DNA from: Pirellulaceae bacterium
GTDB taxonomy: Bacteria; Planctomycetota; Planctomycetia; Pirellulales; Pirellulaceae
Length of the DNA stretch: 61,830 nucleotides
Assembly: GCA_022448315.1 (NCBI GenBank)
Contig: JAKVCA010000016.1
Location: forward strand, 193,461-255,290
Direction of reading: 5' to 3'
Shown here: positions 43,596 to 51,315 of the stretch, piece by piece
Layout: the number at the start of each line of letters is the position of its first letter
Position numbering within the stretch: the stretch's first letter is position 1
Translations under genes and position numbers: made by a program
Notes under the pieces: model-generated
Database searches by the model: none
What the model saw: the letters and a program-made list of their open reading frames with translations, nothing else
Told to the model about the DNA's origin: nothing

Positions 43596-45436
43596 TCAGT
43601 GAAAACAGTTCCACATCGGCACCGACGCGACGAAAGACTCGTCGTCGTAAGACGGCCCACTTAAAATTGGTGCCCGAATCTCGCGAGCTACGTGAGAGAC
43701 TACGTGCTCGATGTGAAGAAGTTGCGGCAACTTTGGACAAGTCGCGACCTGTTGGCAAGGATGAGATGGAGGCGATCTCGCGGCAAATTCTGGCTGAAGC
43801 TGAGCTGGGCGAAGGCTATGTCGGATGGATCATGGTGACGCTTTCTTCGGCATTTTGGCGTGACCAGATTTCTTCGATTCCACCCTCTCGACGCCTGTTT
43901 CTTCTCCCGCACTGCCTTAAACATGCCGAAGGTTGCCCGGCTGATTACGACGAATACGGATTGGACTGCAAAACCTGCGGGGCATGCAGCATCGCCGATT
44001 TCCGAGGTATGGCGGAAGACATGGGCTACAAAGTCCTCGTTGCCGAAGGCTCGCCGATTGTTCTCAAAATCATCGTTAGCGGTTACGTGGACGCCATTGT
44101 TGGTGTGGCCTGCCTCAACGTTCTAGAGAAAGCGATCGACAAGATTCTCTTGGCGGGCATTCCCTGCATGGCCGTGCCTTTACTCTCGAGCGATTGCCGA
44201 AACACGAGCGTGGATGAGGACTGGGTCCTCGACATGATCAAGGTCCCGTACAGCGAACAGAAACCCGAGACTCGCAGCTACCTCCATTTGATGAGGGCAG
44301 CAGCCAAGCTGTTTGAAGAAGATCAACTTGAAGTGATCTCACCAAAGCTCCGTGGCGGCCAGCGGATCAGTGAGTTGAACGGCCACGGTCTGTCAGGATT
44401 GGATCCCATTGCCGCCACCGAGGCGATTGCTTACGACTTTCTTACGAAGGGGGGAAAGTATTCCCGGCCTTTTATCACGATGGCCGTTTATGATGCCATG
44501 ACTGGCGGGGATGCAACGTTGCCCCAAGGTGAGAAGGTCATCGAGCAGTGGCCGATTGGCGTCAAGCGAACCGCGATGTCCATTGAAACCTTTCACAAAG
44601 CCTCACTTGTCCATGACGACATCGAAGACGACGATCAATTTCGCTATGGCGAGGAGACCATGCATTCTCGCTATGGTATCCCAACTGCGATCAACGTCGG
44701 TGATTACCTGGTCGGGATGGGCTATCGTCTTGTTAGTCGCGAAAGCAAGGATCTTGGTGCGGAGAAAGTGGTCGACATCCTGGATCTTTTGGCCGATGCC
44801 CACCAACGGCTTGCGGAGGGGCAGGGGGCCGAACTTCTCTGGCGGGATTCACTGAGCAAAAGGCTTCGGCCGATTGACGCTTTGAAAATTTACGCACTCA
44901 AAACGTCTCCTGCATTCGAAGCCGCATTTTTCTGCGGTCTGCGGCTCGCAGGTGAGATCGACACTTACGTCGATGCGATCAAATCGTTTGCTCGAAATCT
45001 GGGAGTGGCGTTCCAGATCCTGAACGATTTGAAAGATTGGGAAGGGGACTCCAACAATAAACTCGATGCCGGCGGAGATATCATCGGAGGGCGCCCAACC
45101 GTCCTTTGGGCATTGGCTCTTGAGGGGCTCGCCGAAGAAGAACAGGCCGAACTGGAACGAATGGTTGAGGATCAGGATCGCTCGACAGGCGAGAAAATCC
45201 ATCGGGTCAAGCATTTGTATGAGAAGGCCAACGTTTTTGAGCAGGCGAATCAACTGGTGGATAAGCATCAGGAGCGAGCGGAGGCAATCGCGAACGATAT
45301 TCAACCCGAGGAACTCCGCCAACTGCTTCATTATTTGATTGATAGCGTGCTCGAAAGGCATTCGGAGCACCAACCGACGATTCAGATCCCCGAACCGTCT
45401 TTTTCGTCACCTCTTAGCATTTTGGCGCAACCTTAA
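43592..45436 (+). CDS. DUF116 domain fused to polyprenyl diphosphate synthase
   Basis: 614 residues. The N-terminal half (about 60-240) is DUF116-like with cysteine-rich DEYGLDCKTCGACS, then IVSGYVDAIVGVACLNVLEKA. The C-terminal half is a trans-prenyl synthase: first aspartate-rich motif DDIED at 342-346 within LVHDDIEDDDQF, second motif NDLKD at 478-482, where the usual first Asp is Asn. The second motif is typical of some GGPP-like synthases. The fusion of a DUF116 (possibly metal/cofactor-related) domain is unusual. It overlaps the cyclase gene (ATGA), so both should be made together to supply and cyclise prenyl chains. Confidence 0.85.
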   Translation: MISENSSTSAPTRRKTRRRKTAHLKLVPESRELRERLRARCEEVAATLDKSRPVGKDEMEAISRQILAEAELGEGYVGWIMVTLSSAFWRDQISSIPPSRRLFLLPHCLKHAEGCPADYDEYGLDCKTCGACSIADFRGMAEDMGYKVLVAEGSPIVLKIIVSGYVDAIVGVACLNVLEKAIDKILLAGIPCMAVPLLSSDCRNTSVDEDWVLDMIKVPYSEQKPETRSYLHLMRAAAKLFEEDQLEVISPKLRGGQRISELNGHGLSGLDPIAATEAIAYDFLTKGGKYSRPFITMAVYDAMTGGDATLPQGEKVIEQWPIGVKRTAMSIETFHKASLVHDDIEDDDQFRYGEETMHSRYGIPTAINVGDYLVGMGYRLVSRESKDLGAEKVVDILDLLADAHQRLAEGQGAELLWRDSLSKRLRPIDALKIYALKTSPAFEAAFFCGLRLAGEIDTYVDAIKSFARNLGVAFQILNDLKDWEGDSNNKLDAGGDIIGGRPTVLWALALEGLAEEEQAELERMVEDQDRSTGEKIHRVKHLYEKANVFEQANQLVDKHQERAEAIANDIQPEELRQLLHYLIDSVLERHSEHQPTIQIPEPSFSSPLSILAQP

Positions 45437-45621
45437 GACATTCAGGCTATCTCCAGTTACAATCTTTGAGGTCCGTCCGTCGGTTTTTACGCCATCTTGA
45501 GTTGCGTGGAATGGAACGGCGGGCAATCAGTCGTACCGGGTACTCTGTCGTACCGGGGACAGTATGGCGGAGACTTCACGATCGTTGATCTCGCCGGGAT
45601 ATTGTCGATGAGAGGCCAAAG

Positions 45622-46179
45622 GTGGATGCATCGCAGTGGGCGACTCCTGACTTACAGGAACTCGTCGATCTATTCTACGATTCGCCAGAAGAGTTGGGCG
45701 AATTCGAAGAGGTGGAAGCGGACCAGCTACCCCCCAATTATCGACAATTGCTTGCTCATCACTCACACATGACAGTGACGTTGGAGGAGTTTCATCGCTC
45801 GATGGTGGATGTCAGGGTGCTTGATTCCATCACATCCAATTCGCATTACAGCCGAACGATCGTCCTGCATCGAAAATCAGATTCCAGAGCGGTACAGTAC
45901 GGCATCGTTCGTCTTCATCGTTCATTCCTGGAGGATGAAGTTTTTGAGGAAATTGTTGAACAGCGTGAACCATTGGGTCGAATTCTGATTCGCCACAATG
46001 TTCTCAGGCAGGTCAAGCTTCTCTCCCTTTGGAATGTTGAACTGGGCCCCGCGTTGAAGTCCGCACTGGATCGTTCCGAACTGGAGATCTGTTATGGGCG
46101 GACGGCACTGATTTATTGCAACGGCTTACCGGCGGTGGAGTTGTTGGAGATTGTCGTTGCTGACGACGATGAAGCGTAG
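45622..46179 (+). CDS. Chorismate-lyase-like protein (DUF98 family)
   Basis: About 185 residues from GTG 45622, with GAGAGG 7 bases upstream. Family motifs: LLAHHSHMTVTLEEFH, LGRILIRHNVLRQV, ELGPALK, CYGRTALIYCNGLPAVELLEIV. These match the chorismate pyruvate-lyase-like family (UbiC-related fold), which makes hydroxybenzoate from chorismate or binds aromatic ligands. It follows the prenyl synthase by 185 bp on the same strand. A hydroxybenzoate donor for a prenylated aromatic product is a possible but unproven link. A short direct repeat GTCGTACCGGG (45531, 45548) precedes it. Confidence 0.8.
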   Translation: MDASQWATPDLQELVDLFYDSPEELGEFEEVEADQLPPNYRQLLAHHSHMTVTLEEFHRSMVDVRVLDSITSNSHYSRTIVLHRKSDSRAVQYGIVRLHRSFLEDEVFEEIVEQREPLGRILIRHNVLRQVKLLSLWNVELGPALKSALDRSELEICYGRTALIYCNGLPAVELLEIVVADDDEA

Positions 46180-46429
46180 AAATTAACAGGCGGTTGAAAA
46201 CGCCGAGTGATCTATCTTGGGTCTTGGGATGCCCTGGTCTTGGTGTTTGAAACTCGAACTCAGAGACGCATATGGTCGGACTGCAGGCGACGATGTCCTT
46301 GACGGCCTGATCTTTCGCCCATAGACCTTGCCTTGCCGTGGATTTGCTAAACTGGCAGGCGTTCATGCTGACAGTGAGAGTCTGCTCTGGATCAGAGCAA
46401 GGATCATCCGGAGAGGGAGAAATGTGTCA

Positions 46430-46654
46430 ATGTCAAAGTACTGGGTTTGGGGATTGATACTTGGATTGGTGTTGCTGCATCAGGACGTCTGGTTCTGGAC
46501 GGATGATCGATTGGTCTTGGGCTTTCTGCCCGTGGGGCTTTTTTATCACATCTGTCTTTCGATCGGTGCCGTTGTTTGTTGGTTTCTTGCAGTCAAATAC
46601 GCCTGGCCACAGGATTTGGTGGAACAGACGGTAGACGAATCCAATGTGGAATAG
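46430..46654 (+). CDS. DUF3311 small membrane protein
   Basis: About 74 residues from ATG 46430; GTG 46424 is close to GAGGGAG and also possible. Two membrane segments (GLILGLVLLHQDVWFW; HICLSIGAVVCWFLAVKYAW). DUF3311 proteins commonly sit next to sodium:solute symporters, here the SSS gene 61 bp downstream. Function likely accessory subunit or stabiliser. Confidence 0.8.
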   Translation: MSKYWVWGLILGLVLLHQDVWFWTDDRLVLGFLPVGLFYHICLSIGAVVCWFLAVKYAWPQDLVEQTVDESNVE

Positions 46655-46714
46655 ACCGCGAGGGACTCTCCATCCTATGTATGAAAATACGCCAGAGGCT
46701 TGAAAAAAGGCGAG

Positions 46715-48334
46715 ATGATGATTCCTGAGCACCTGATCCCACTGACCATTATTCTGTGTTACCTCGCATTGCTTTTGATGGTGGGGACGCTTGCCAATCG
46801 TCTATTTACGGGCGGAAAAACGGACTACCTGCTCGCCAGCCATTCAATTGGGCCGTTTCTGTTGCTCATGTCGCTCTTCGGCACCACGATGACCGCGTTT
46901 GCTTTGGTCGGATCCAGTGGGGAGTCGTTCAAGGAGGGCATCGGTGTTTATGGCATGCTGGCGTCGTCGAGCGGTATCTTGCACTCGCTATGCTTCTTTT
47001 TGATCGGTGTGAAAATCTGGCGGTTCGGGAATCGTTATGGGTATACGACCCAAATTGAGTTTTTTCGGGACCGTCTTGAAAGCAGACGGTTTGGAGTTCT
47101 TCTGTTTCCCATCCTCGTGGGGTTGGTGATCCCCTATTTGCTGATAGGAGTGATTGGCGGGGGCGTGGTCATGCAGAGTATGACCGCGGGATCTTTTCCC
47201 GACCTGTTTCCGACGTCCTCACCCGCAACCAGCGGCGGACTACCGAAGTGGCTGGGGAGTGGGCTTATCTGTGGGGTGGTTCTGATTTACGTCTTTTTTG
47301 GCGGGATGCGAGGTACCGCCTGGGCGAACGCCTTTCAAACAACCATATTTATGGTGCTTGGATTGGTCGCTTTCTTGGTGATCGCCAGCAAACTTGGGGG
47401 CAAGGCTTCACTCTATGAGAACTTGATTGTTTGCAGTGAGGCGCTGGACTTCGATAAAGCGACTCGTGAAGGGATGTCGAAGACCAAGTTTTTGACTTAC
47501 ATGTTGATTCCCTTGTCGGTGGGGATGTTTCCACACATCTTCCAGCACTGGCTTACAGCGAAGAGCGCGAATTCCTTCAAGTTACCGGTAGTCGTCCATC
47601 CCCTGTTCATCATGATCGTCTGGTTGCCCTGTGTTTTGATTGGAGCCTGGGCAAGTAGTGCTCTTTTGGTGGATCCAGCGTCTCTTCCGAAAATTCCGGG
47701 AACCGAGATTCCGAATGCGAATGCCATTCTGCCCTTTCTGGTAAGTACTCAGGCCGGACCTGTTTTGGGCGGATGTCTTACCGCTGGGATTTTGGCGGCG
47801 ATCATGTCGAGCCTGGACAGCCAGTTTTTGTGTCTTGGGACAATGTTCACCGAAGACGTGCTACTTCCGATGGGCGGAAAAGGGCGGTTTTCCGACAAGC
47901 AACAGGTTTGGGCTGCCCGGGGTTTTATCATCGGAATCGTGTTGGTTACCTACCTCATCGCTCAATTGAATCCCACAAGTGTATTTGCGTTGGGCGTATG
48001 GTGCTTCAGCGGGTTCACGGGTTTGATTCCCCTTGTGCTTGCGGCTTTATACTGGCGACGCTTAACCAAATGGGGCGGTTACGCCAGTGTTTTAGCGACC
48101 ATCCTCAGTTGGGCTTATCTCTTTTACCAATCGGGTTTCGGGAAGGATCGGGGGTTCACCGTCAACATCCCGGTGGGGGGAGAGACGTATGAAACCATGG
48201 CCGTCCTGTGGGTCACGCTCGCTTCAAGTCTTGCTTTGGTTGGAATTTCGCTGGTGACGCGGCCGCCGTCAGAGACCACGATTCGCCGTTTTTTTGGTGC
48301 CAGAAAAGCCGAATCTCCCTCGATCGTCGGGTGA
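46715..48334 (+). CDS. Sodium:solute symporter family (SSS) transporter
   Basis: About 539 residues from ATG 46715/46718 (after AAGG); a TTG lies at 46700. Twelve or more hydrophobic segments with the family features GSSGESFKEGIGVYG and AIMSSLDSQFLC. SSS proteins import solutes with Na+. Paired with the DUF3311 gene. Substrate not deducible. Confidence 0.92.
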   Translation: MMIPEHLIPLTIILCYLALLLMVGTLANRLFTGGKTDYLLASHSIGPFLLLMSLFGTTMTAFALVGSSGESFKEGIGVYGMLASSSGILHSLCFFLIGVKIWRFGNRYGYTTQIEFFRDRLESRRFGVLLFPILVGLVIPYLLIGVIGGGVVMQSMTAGSFPDLFPTSSPATSGGLPKWLGSGLICGVVLIYVFFGGMRGTAWANAFQTTIFMVLGLVAFLVIASKLGGKASLYENLIVCSEALDFDKATREGMSKTKFLTYMLIPLSVGMFPHIFQHWLTAKSANSFKLPVVVHPLFIMIVWLPCVLIGAWASSALLVDPASLPKIPGTEIPNANAILPFLVSTQAGPVLGGCLTAGILAAIMSSLDSQFLCLGTMFTEDVLLPMGGKGRFSDKQQVWAARGFIIGIVLVTYLIAQLNPTSVFALGVWCFSGFTGLIPLVLAALYWRRLTKWGGYASVLATILSWAYLFYQSGFGKDRGFTVNIPVGGETYETMAVLWVTLASSLALVGISLVTRPPSETTIRRFFGARKAESPSIVG

Positions 48335-48364
48335 ATTGGTCTTATGTTCGAGTTAGATTTGGGG

Positions 48365-48393
48365 TTGAGTATTCATCCTCAAGGTGCCATAAT
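48365..48393 (+). promoter_or_regulatory. Probable promoter of rpsR
   Basis: TTGAGT, a 17-bp spacer, then CATAAT. It would give a leader of about 125 bases before the rpsR ATG, long enough to hold a control element; GTTCC/GGAAC can pair around 48491-48508. Confidence 0.5.
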
Positions 48394-48524
48394 TTTCGGT
48401 TTGCCTCACGCCTCTGGGGTAAGCCGGGAAGTTGTGCTGCGATGTTGGCGGTCACAGAACACTTCTTCAAGACATCAATTATTCATGCCCGTTCCCCCTT
48501 TTTGGAACCTTAGAGCAGTCAGCA

Positions 48525-48785
48525 ATGGTGAAACCTCGATCGCGTAAGCGGAAAAATACCAAACAAAGAACAAAAAAGCAGGATCCACTCTTCGTCGATG
48601 GCGTCCGTCCACGTCCGATGTACGTGGACTACAAGGACATCGATTTGCTTAAGAAACTGATCAACCGACACGGTCGAATTGTGGGCCGCAGGAAGACCGG
48701 TTGTTCAGCGGTGAGCCAACACGCCGTGACCAAAGCCATCAAGCGAGCACGATTCATGGCTCTGCTGCCTTACGTGGGCGAATAA
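48525..48785 (+). CDS. rpsR: 30S ribosomal protein S18
   Basis: 86 residues starting [16 protein letters not shown]. The conserved core [19 protein letters not shown], then RAIKRAR-like [15 protein letters not shown] identifies bS18. The usual partner gene for S6 (rpsF) is not adjacent, so this is a stand-alone copy. A strong terminator follows. Confidence 0.95.
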   Translation: MVKPRSRKRKNTKQRTKKQDPLFVDGVRPRPMYVDYKDIDLLKKLINRHGRIVGRRKTGCSAVSQHAVTKAIKRARFMALLPYVGE

Positions 48786-48810
48786 ACGGCACGTAAGAAT
48801 GTTAAACGCC

Positions 48811-48844
48811 AAAGCCTGAGTTCTCCTGGACTCAGGCTTTTTTT
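48811..48844 (+). terminator. Rho-independent terminator after rpsR
   Basis: AAGCCTGAG and CTCAGGCTT form a 9-bp stem with a 10-base loop and a run of seven T. The arms also allow use from the other side. Confidence 0.9.
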
Positions 48845-48881
48845 GCGGCCGCAGCGAAATGACGCAGTTTTGTGATTGTTT

Positions 48882-48965
48882 GGGTTTACGGCACTGGGTT
48901 TACGGCACTGGGTTTACGGTACTGGGTTTACGGTACTGGGTTTACGGTACTGGGTTTACGGTACT
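48882..48965. repeat. 14-bp tandem repeat, six copies
   Basis: The unit GGGTTTACGGYACT is repeated six times without gaps; the first two copies have C and the last four T at the variable position. It lies between the rpsR terminator and the thioesterase gene, in-frame-open but probably noncoding. A likely variable-number locus. Confidence 0.95.
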
Positions 48966-49049
48966 GAATTCCGGAGATACTGCGTTTCTGAAATCTGGAA
49001 ACCGCGTTTTATTTGTGCTGAGTTGCTAGGTTGGGTGAGGGAGAAGGGC

Positions 49050-49481
49050 ATGGCTAAGGTACATCGGACCCGCTATCGAGTTCAGTTTCGCGATACCGAT
49101 GCCGCAGGGATCATGCACTTCTCTGCCTTCTTCACCTACATGGAAGAAACTGAACATGACTTTTTAAGGGAACAGGGCCTCAGCGTTGTACTTGAACATG
49201 AAGGGGCAACATTGAGCTGGCCCAGAGTCTCTGCGAATTGTGATTTTTCAGGGGCTCTTCATTTTGAGGACGTCTTCGATGTCGTGTTGAAGGTAACGCG
49301 TTTGGGGACGAAGAGCGTGACGTATGAGTTCTCATTTGAACACGACGCCGTGGTGATTGGGCAAGGCCAGATCGTGGCCGTCTGCTGCCGAATTGCCAGC
49401 GGTCAGAAGCCCGAGTCGGTCCCCATTCCGGATCGGATTCGCCAGGCATTTTCGCCTTTTCTGGATCAGGCAAGCCCATGA
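49050..49481 (+). CDS. 4-hydroxybenzoyl-CoA-thioesterase-like hotdog protein (YbgC type)
   Basis: About 143 residues from ATG 49050 after GAGGGAG; the open frame extends through the tandem repeat upstream, which is not likely coding. RVQFRDTDAAGIMHFSAFF carries the YbgC/4-HBT catalytic Asp region. Such thioesterases hydrolyse acyl-CoA or acyl carrier thioesters. It overlaps the next gene by 4 bp (ATGA). Confidence 0.9.
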   Translation: MAKVHRTRYRVQFRDTDAAGIMHFSAFFTYMEETEHDFLREQGLSVVLEHEGATLSWPRVSANCDFSGALHFEDVFDVVLKVTRLGTKSVTYEFSFEHDAVVIGQGQIVAVCCRIASGQKPESVPIPDRIRQAFSPFLDQASP

Positions 49482-50452
49482 ATCGATACTTGCAAGATCT
49501 GACGGTTCGCTTGGCGATCGGTGCTGCGGAGTTACCTGCCGAGGTTCGTCAGCGGCATCGAGACTATTTCTGTGGCAAGCAGGAGAGTTGCGGTGGATTT
49601 GCGGGCCGAGAGGGGCCGAGTGATGCCTATTACACGAGTTTTGGCTTGCGGGCCTTGGCGATTCTGGGAGAACTGCACGGAGAGCGGGCCGAGCGAGCCG
49701 CCGAGTTTTTGAAAATGAAGCTTCAGGGGCAGGAATCCTGGGTCGATTTTTTTTCTTTGATCTACGGTTCGAGCCTGCTCAAAGTTTCGGCAGGAATCGA
49801 CATCTTCGAAGGTCAGGGAGGTTGGGAAACTCGGATTGCGGAATTCTTGGAGACACTGCGAAGGGATGACGGGGGATATGCAAAATCGGCTGAAGGCGCG
49901 GCCAGCAGTACTTATCAGTCATTTTTAGTCTGCATCGCATTGAACCTTCTGGAAAAAGAGATTCCGCAACCCGCAAACCTTCAGCGATTCGTTCTGGGCC
50001 AACAGGGAGAAGATGGTGGGTTTCGCGAGATTCGGGCCGCGAAACGTTCGGGAACAAATCCGACGGCAGCCGCGCTCGGTACCCTTCAAATCCTTGGTTA
50101 TCGCGATGCAGACGTCCATGACGGCGTGATCGATTTTTTGCTTGAACGACAGGATAGTGAGGGCGGTCTGACCGCGAATTCTCGTATCCCCATCTGTGAC
50201 GTGCTGAGTACGTTTACGGGGATGGTTACTCTCCTTGACCTAAAAGCTCTGTTTGAGCTGGATCTGGAGGCTGTGCATCGATTCATTCGAAGTCTCCAGC
50301 AGCCCGAAGGCGGTTTTCTCGCGGCGACCTGGGATGAAAAGGTCGACGTTGAGTATTCGTTTTATGGGCTGGGTTGTCTGTCGTTGCTGGAATACCACAA
50401 AATACACGGTGACGCCGGAGAGCAGGAACTCGGCTCCACCGATCAGGGTTGA
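49478..50452 (+). CDS. Short alpha/alpha-toroid prenyltransferase-like protein
   Basis: 324 residues with repeats of the protein-prenyltransferase beta-subunit type (GKQESCGGFAGREGPSDAYY; GQQGEDGGFREI; QDSEGGLTANSRIPICDV; QQPEGGFLAATWD). No DxDD motif, so not a class II cyclase. The zinc-ligand pattern of true prenyltransferases (Asp, Cys, His) is only partly suggested (ICDV). Translationally coupled to the thioesterase. Function unknown. Confidence 0.82.
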   Translation: MNRYLQDLTVRLAIGAAELPAEVRQRHRDYFCGKQESCGGFAGREGPSDAYYTSFGLRALAILGELHGERAERAAEFLKMKLQGQESWVDFFSLIYGSSLLKVSAGIDIFEGQGGWETRIAEFLETLRRDDGGYAKSAEGAASSTYQSFLVCIALNLLEKEIPQPANLQRFVLGQQGEDGGFREIRAAKRSGTNPTAAALGTLQILGYRDADVHDGVIDFLLERQDSEGGLTANSRIPICDVLSTFTGMVTLLDLKALFELDLEAVHRFIRSLQQPEGGFLAATWDEKVDVEYSFYGLGCLSLLEYHKIHGDAGEQELGSTDQG

Positions 50453-50579
50453 ATTTTGAGTCGATTAGGGTGCGGGAGCGCGCAAGCTCACGTGAGGCCG
50501 GTATTTGAAATCTCTAGGGAGCAATCGGAGGGGATGATGTATTTAGACCTCTCTCATGTTCATTGATTTGGGCGATGCC

Positions 50580-51269
50580 ATGGCGAATCTTGAAGTGAAC
50601 TCTGTAAGCCGTTCTTACGAAACGCGAAGCGAACCACTTTGCATTCTGAAGGACTGTTCCTTGAATCTGTCACTGGGCGAAAACGTTGCGATCGTGGGGC
50701 CGAGTGGTTCTGGAAAGAGCACTTTTTTGCAGATCATCGGCACACTCGATGCGCCTTCGTCGGGAACCGTGCTTTTGGATGGTGTTGCTCCATTCGAATT
50801 GAAGGAAAAAGAATTGGCGTTGTTCAGGAATGAGCACATCGGTTTCGTGTTTCAGGACCACCATCTTCTGCCTCAATTGTCAGTGCTCGAAAATGTTTTG
50901 CTTCCGGTAGTTGCGCATGGAAAGGCGACAGACGAGTGGGTTGAGCGAGGCAATGAATTGATCGAGCGTGTGGGGCTTGGAAATCGTACCCATCATCGCC
51001 CCGGTGAGTTGTCGGGCGGAGAACGGCAACGTGCGGCGGTCGCTCGTGCGTTGATGCGAAAGCCCAAACTGATCCTTGCTGACGAGCCCACCGGCAGTTT
51101 GGATCAAGCCAACGCTCGGCATGTCGGTGAGTTGCTCGTGGGGCTACCCGTTGACCAGCCGACCATGTTGATCACGGTTACCCATAGTCGTGAGCTGGCT
51201 GGAAAGTTTCAGAGGCAACTTCAAATCGAAGAGGGCGTCTTGGTCTCATCCGTGCCGACGGAGCATTGA
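50580..51269 (+). CDS. LolD-like ABC transporter ATP-binding protein
   Basis: About 229 residues from ATG 50580 (MANLEVNSV); ATG 50556 is also in frame. Walker A GPSGSGKS, Q-loop VFQDHHLLPQLS, signature LSGGERQR, Walker B LILADEPTGSLD, and H-loop TVTHS. It is the MacB/LolD type, with a large FtsX-like permease gene 46 bp downstream. Likely exports or extracts a lipophilic or peptide substrate from the membrane. Confidence 0.93.
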   Translation: MANLEVNSVSRSYETRSEPLCILKDCSLNLSLGENVAIVGPSGSGKSTFLQIIGTLDAPSSGTVLLDGVAPFELKEKELALFRNEHIGFVFQDHHLLPQLSVLENVLLPVVAHGKATDEWVERGNELIERVGLGNRTHHRPGELSGGERQRAAVARALMRKPKLILADEPTGSLDQANARHVGELLVGLPVDQPTMLITVTHSRELAGKFQRQLQIEEGVLVSSVPTEH

Positions 51270-51315
51270 GACCACGGAATCATGTCTTCGCGTTAATTGG
51301 AGATGGGACTGCGAT

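Noticed and set aside
48882-48965. CRISPR-like array
   Set aside because: The units are only 14 bp and directly adjacent, with no spacers and no cas genes nearby.
48876-49049. N-terminal extension of the thioesterase through the tandem repeat
   Set aside because: The extension encodes repeat-derived residues only, and a clear GAGGGAG site precedes ATG 49050.
51190-51315. N-terminal extension of the FtsX-type permease inside the ATPase gene
   Set aside because: The extension is the out-of-frame 3' end of the ATPase gene; ATG 51316 starts a proper membrane segment.
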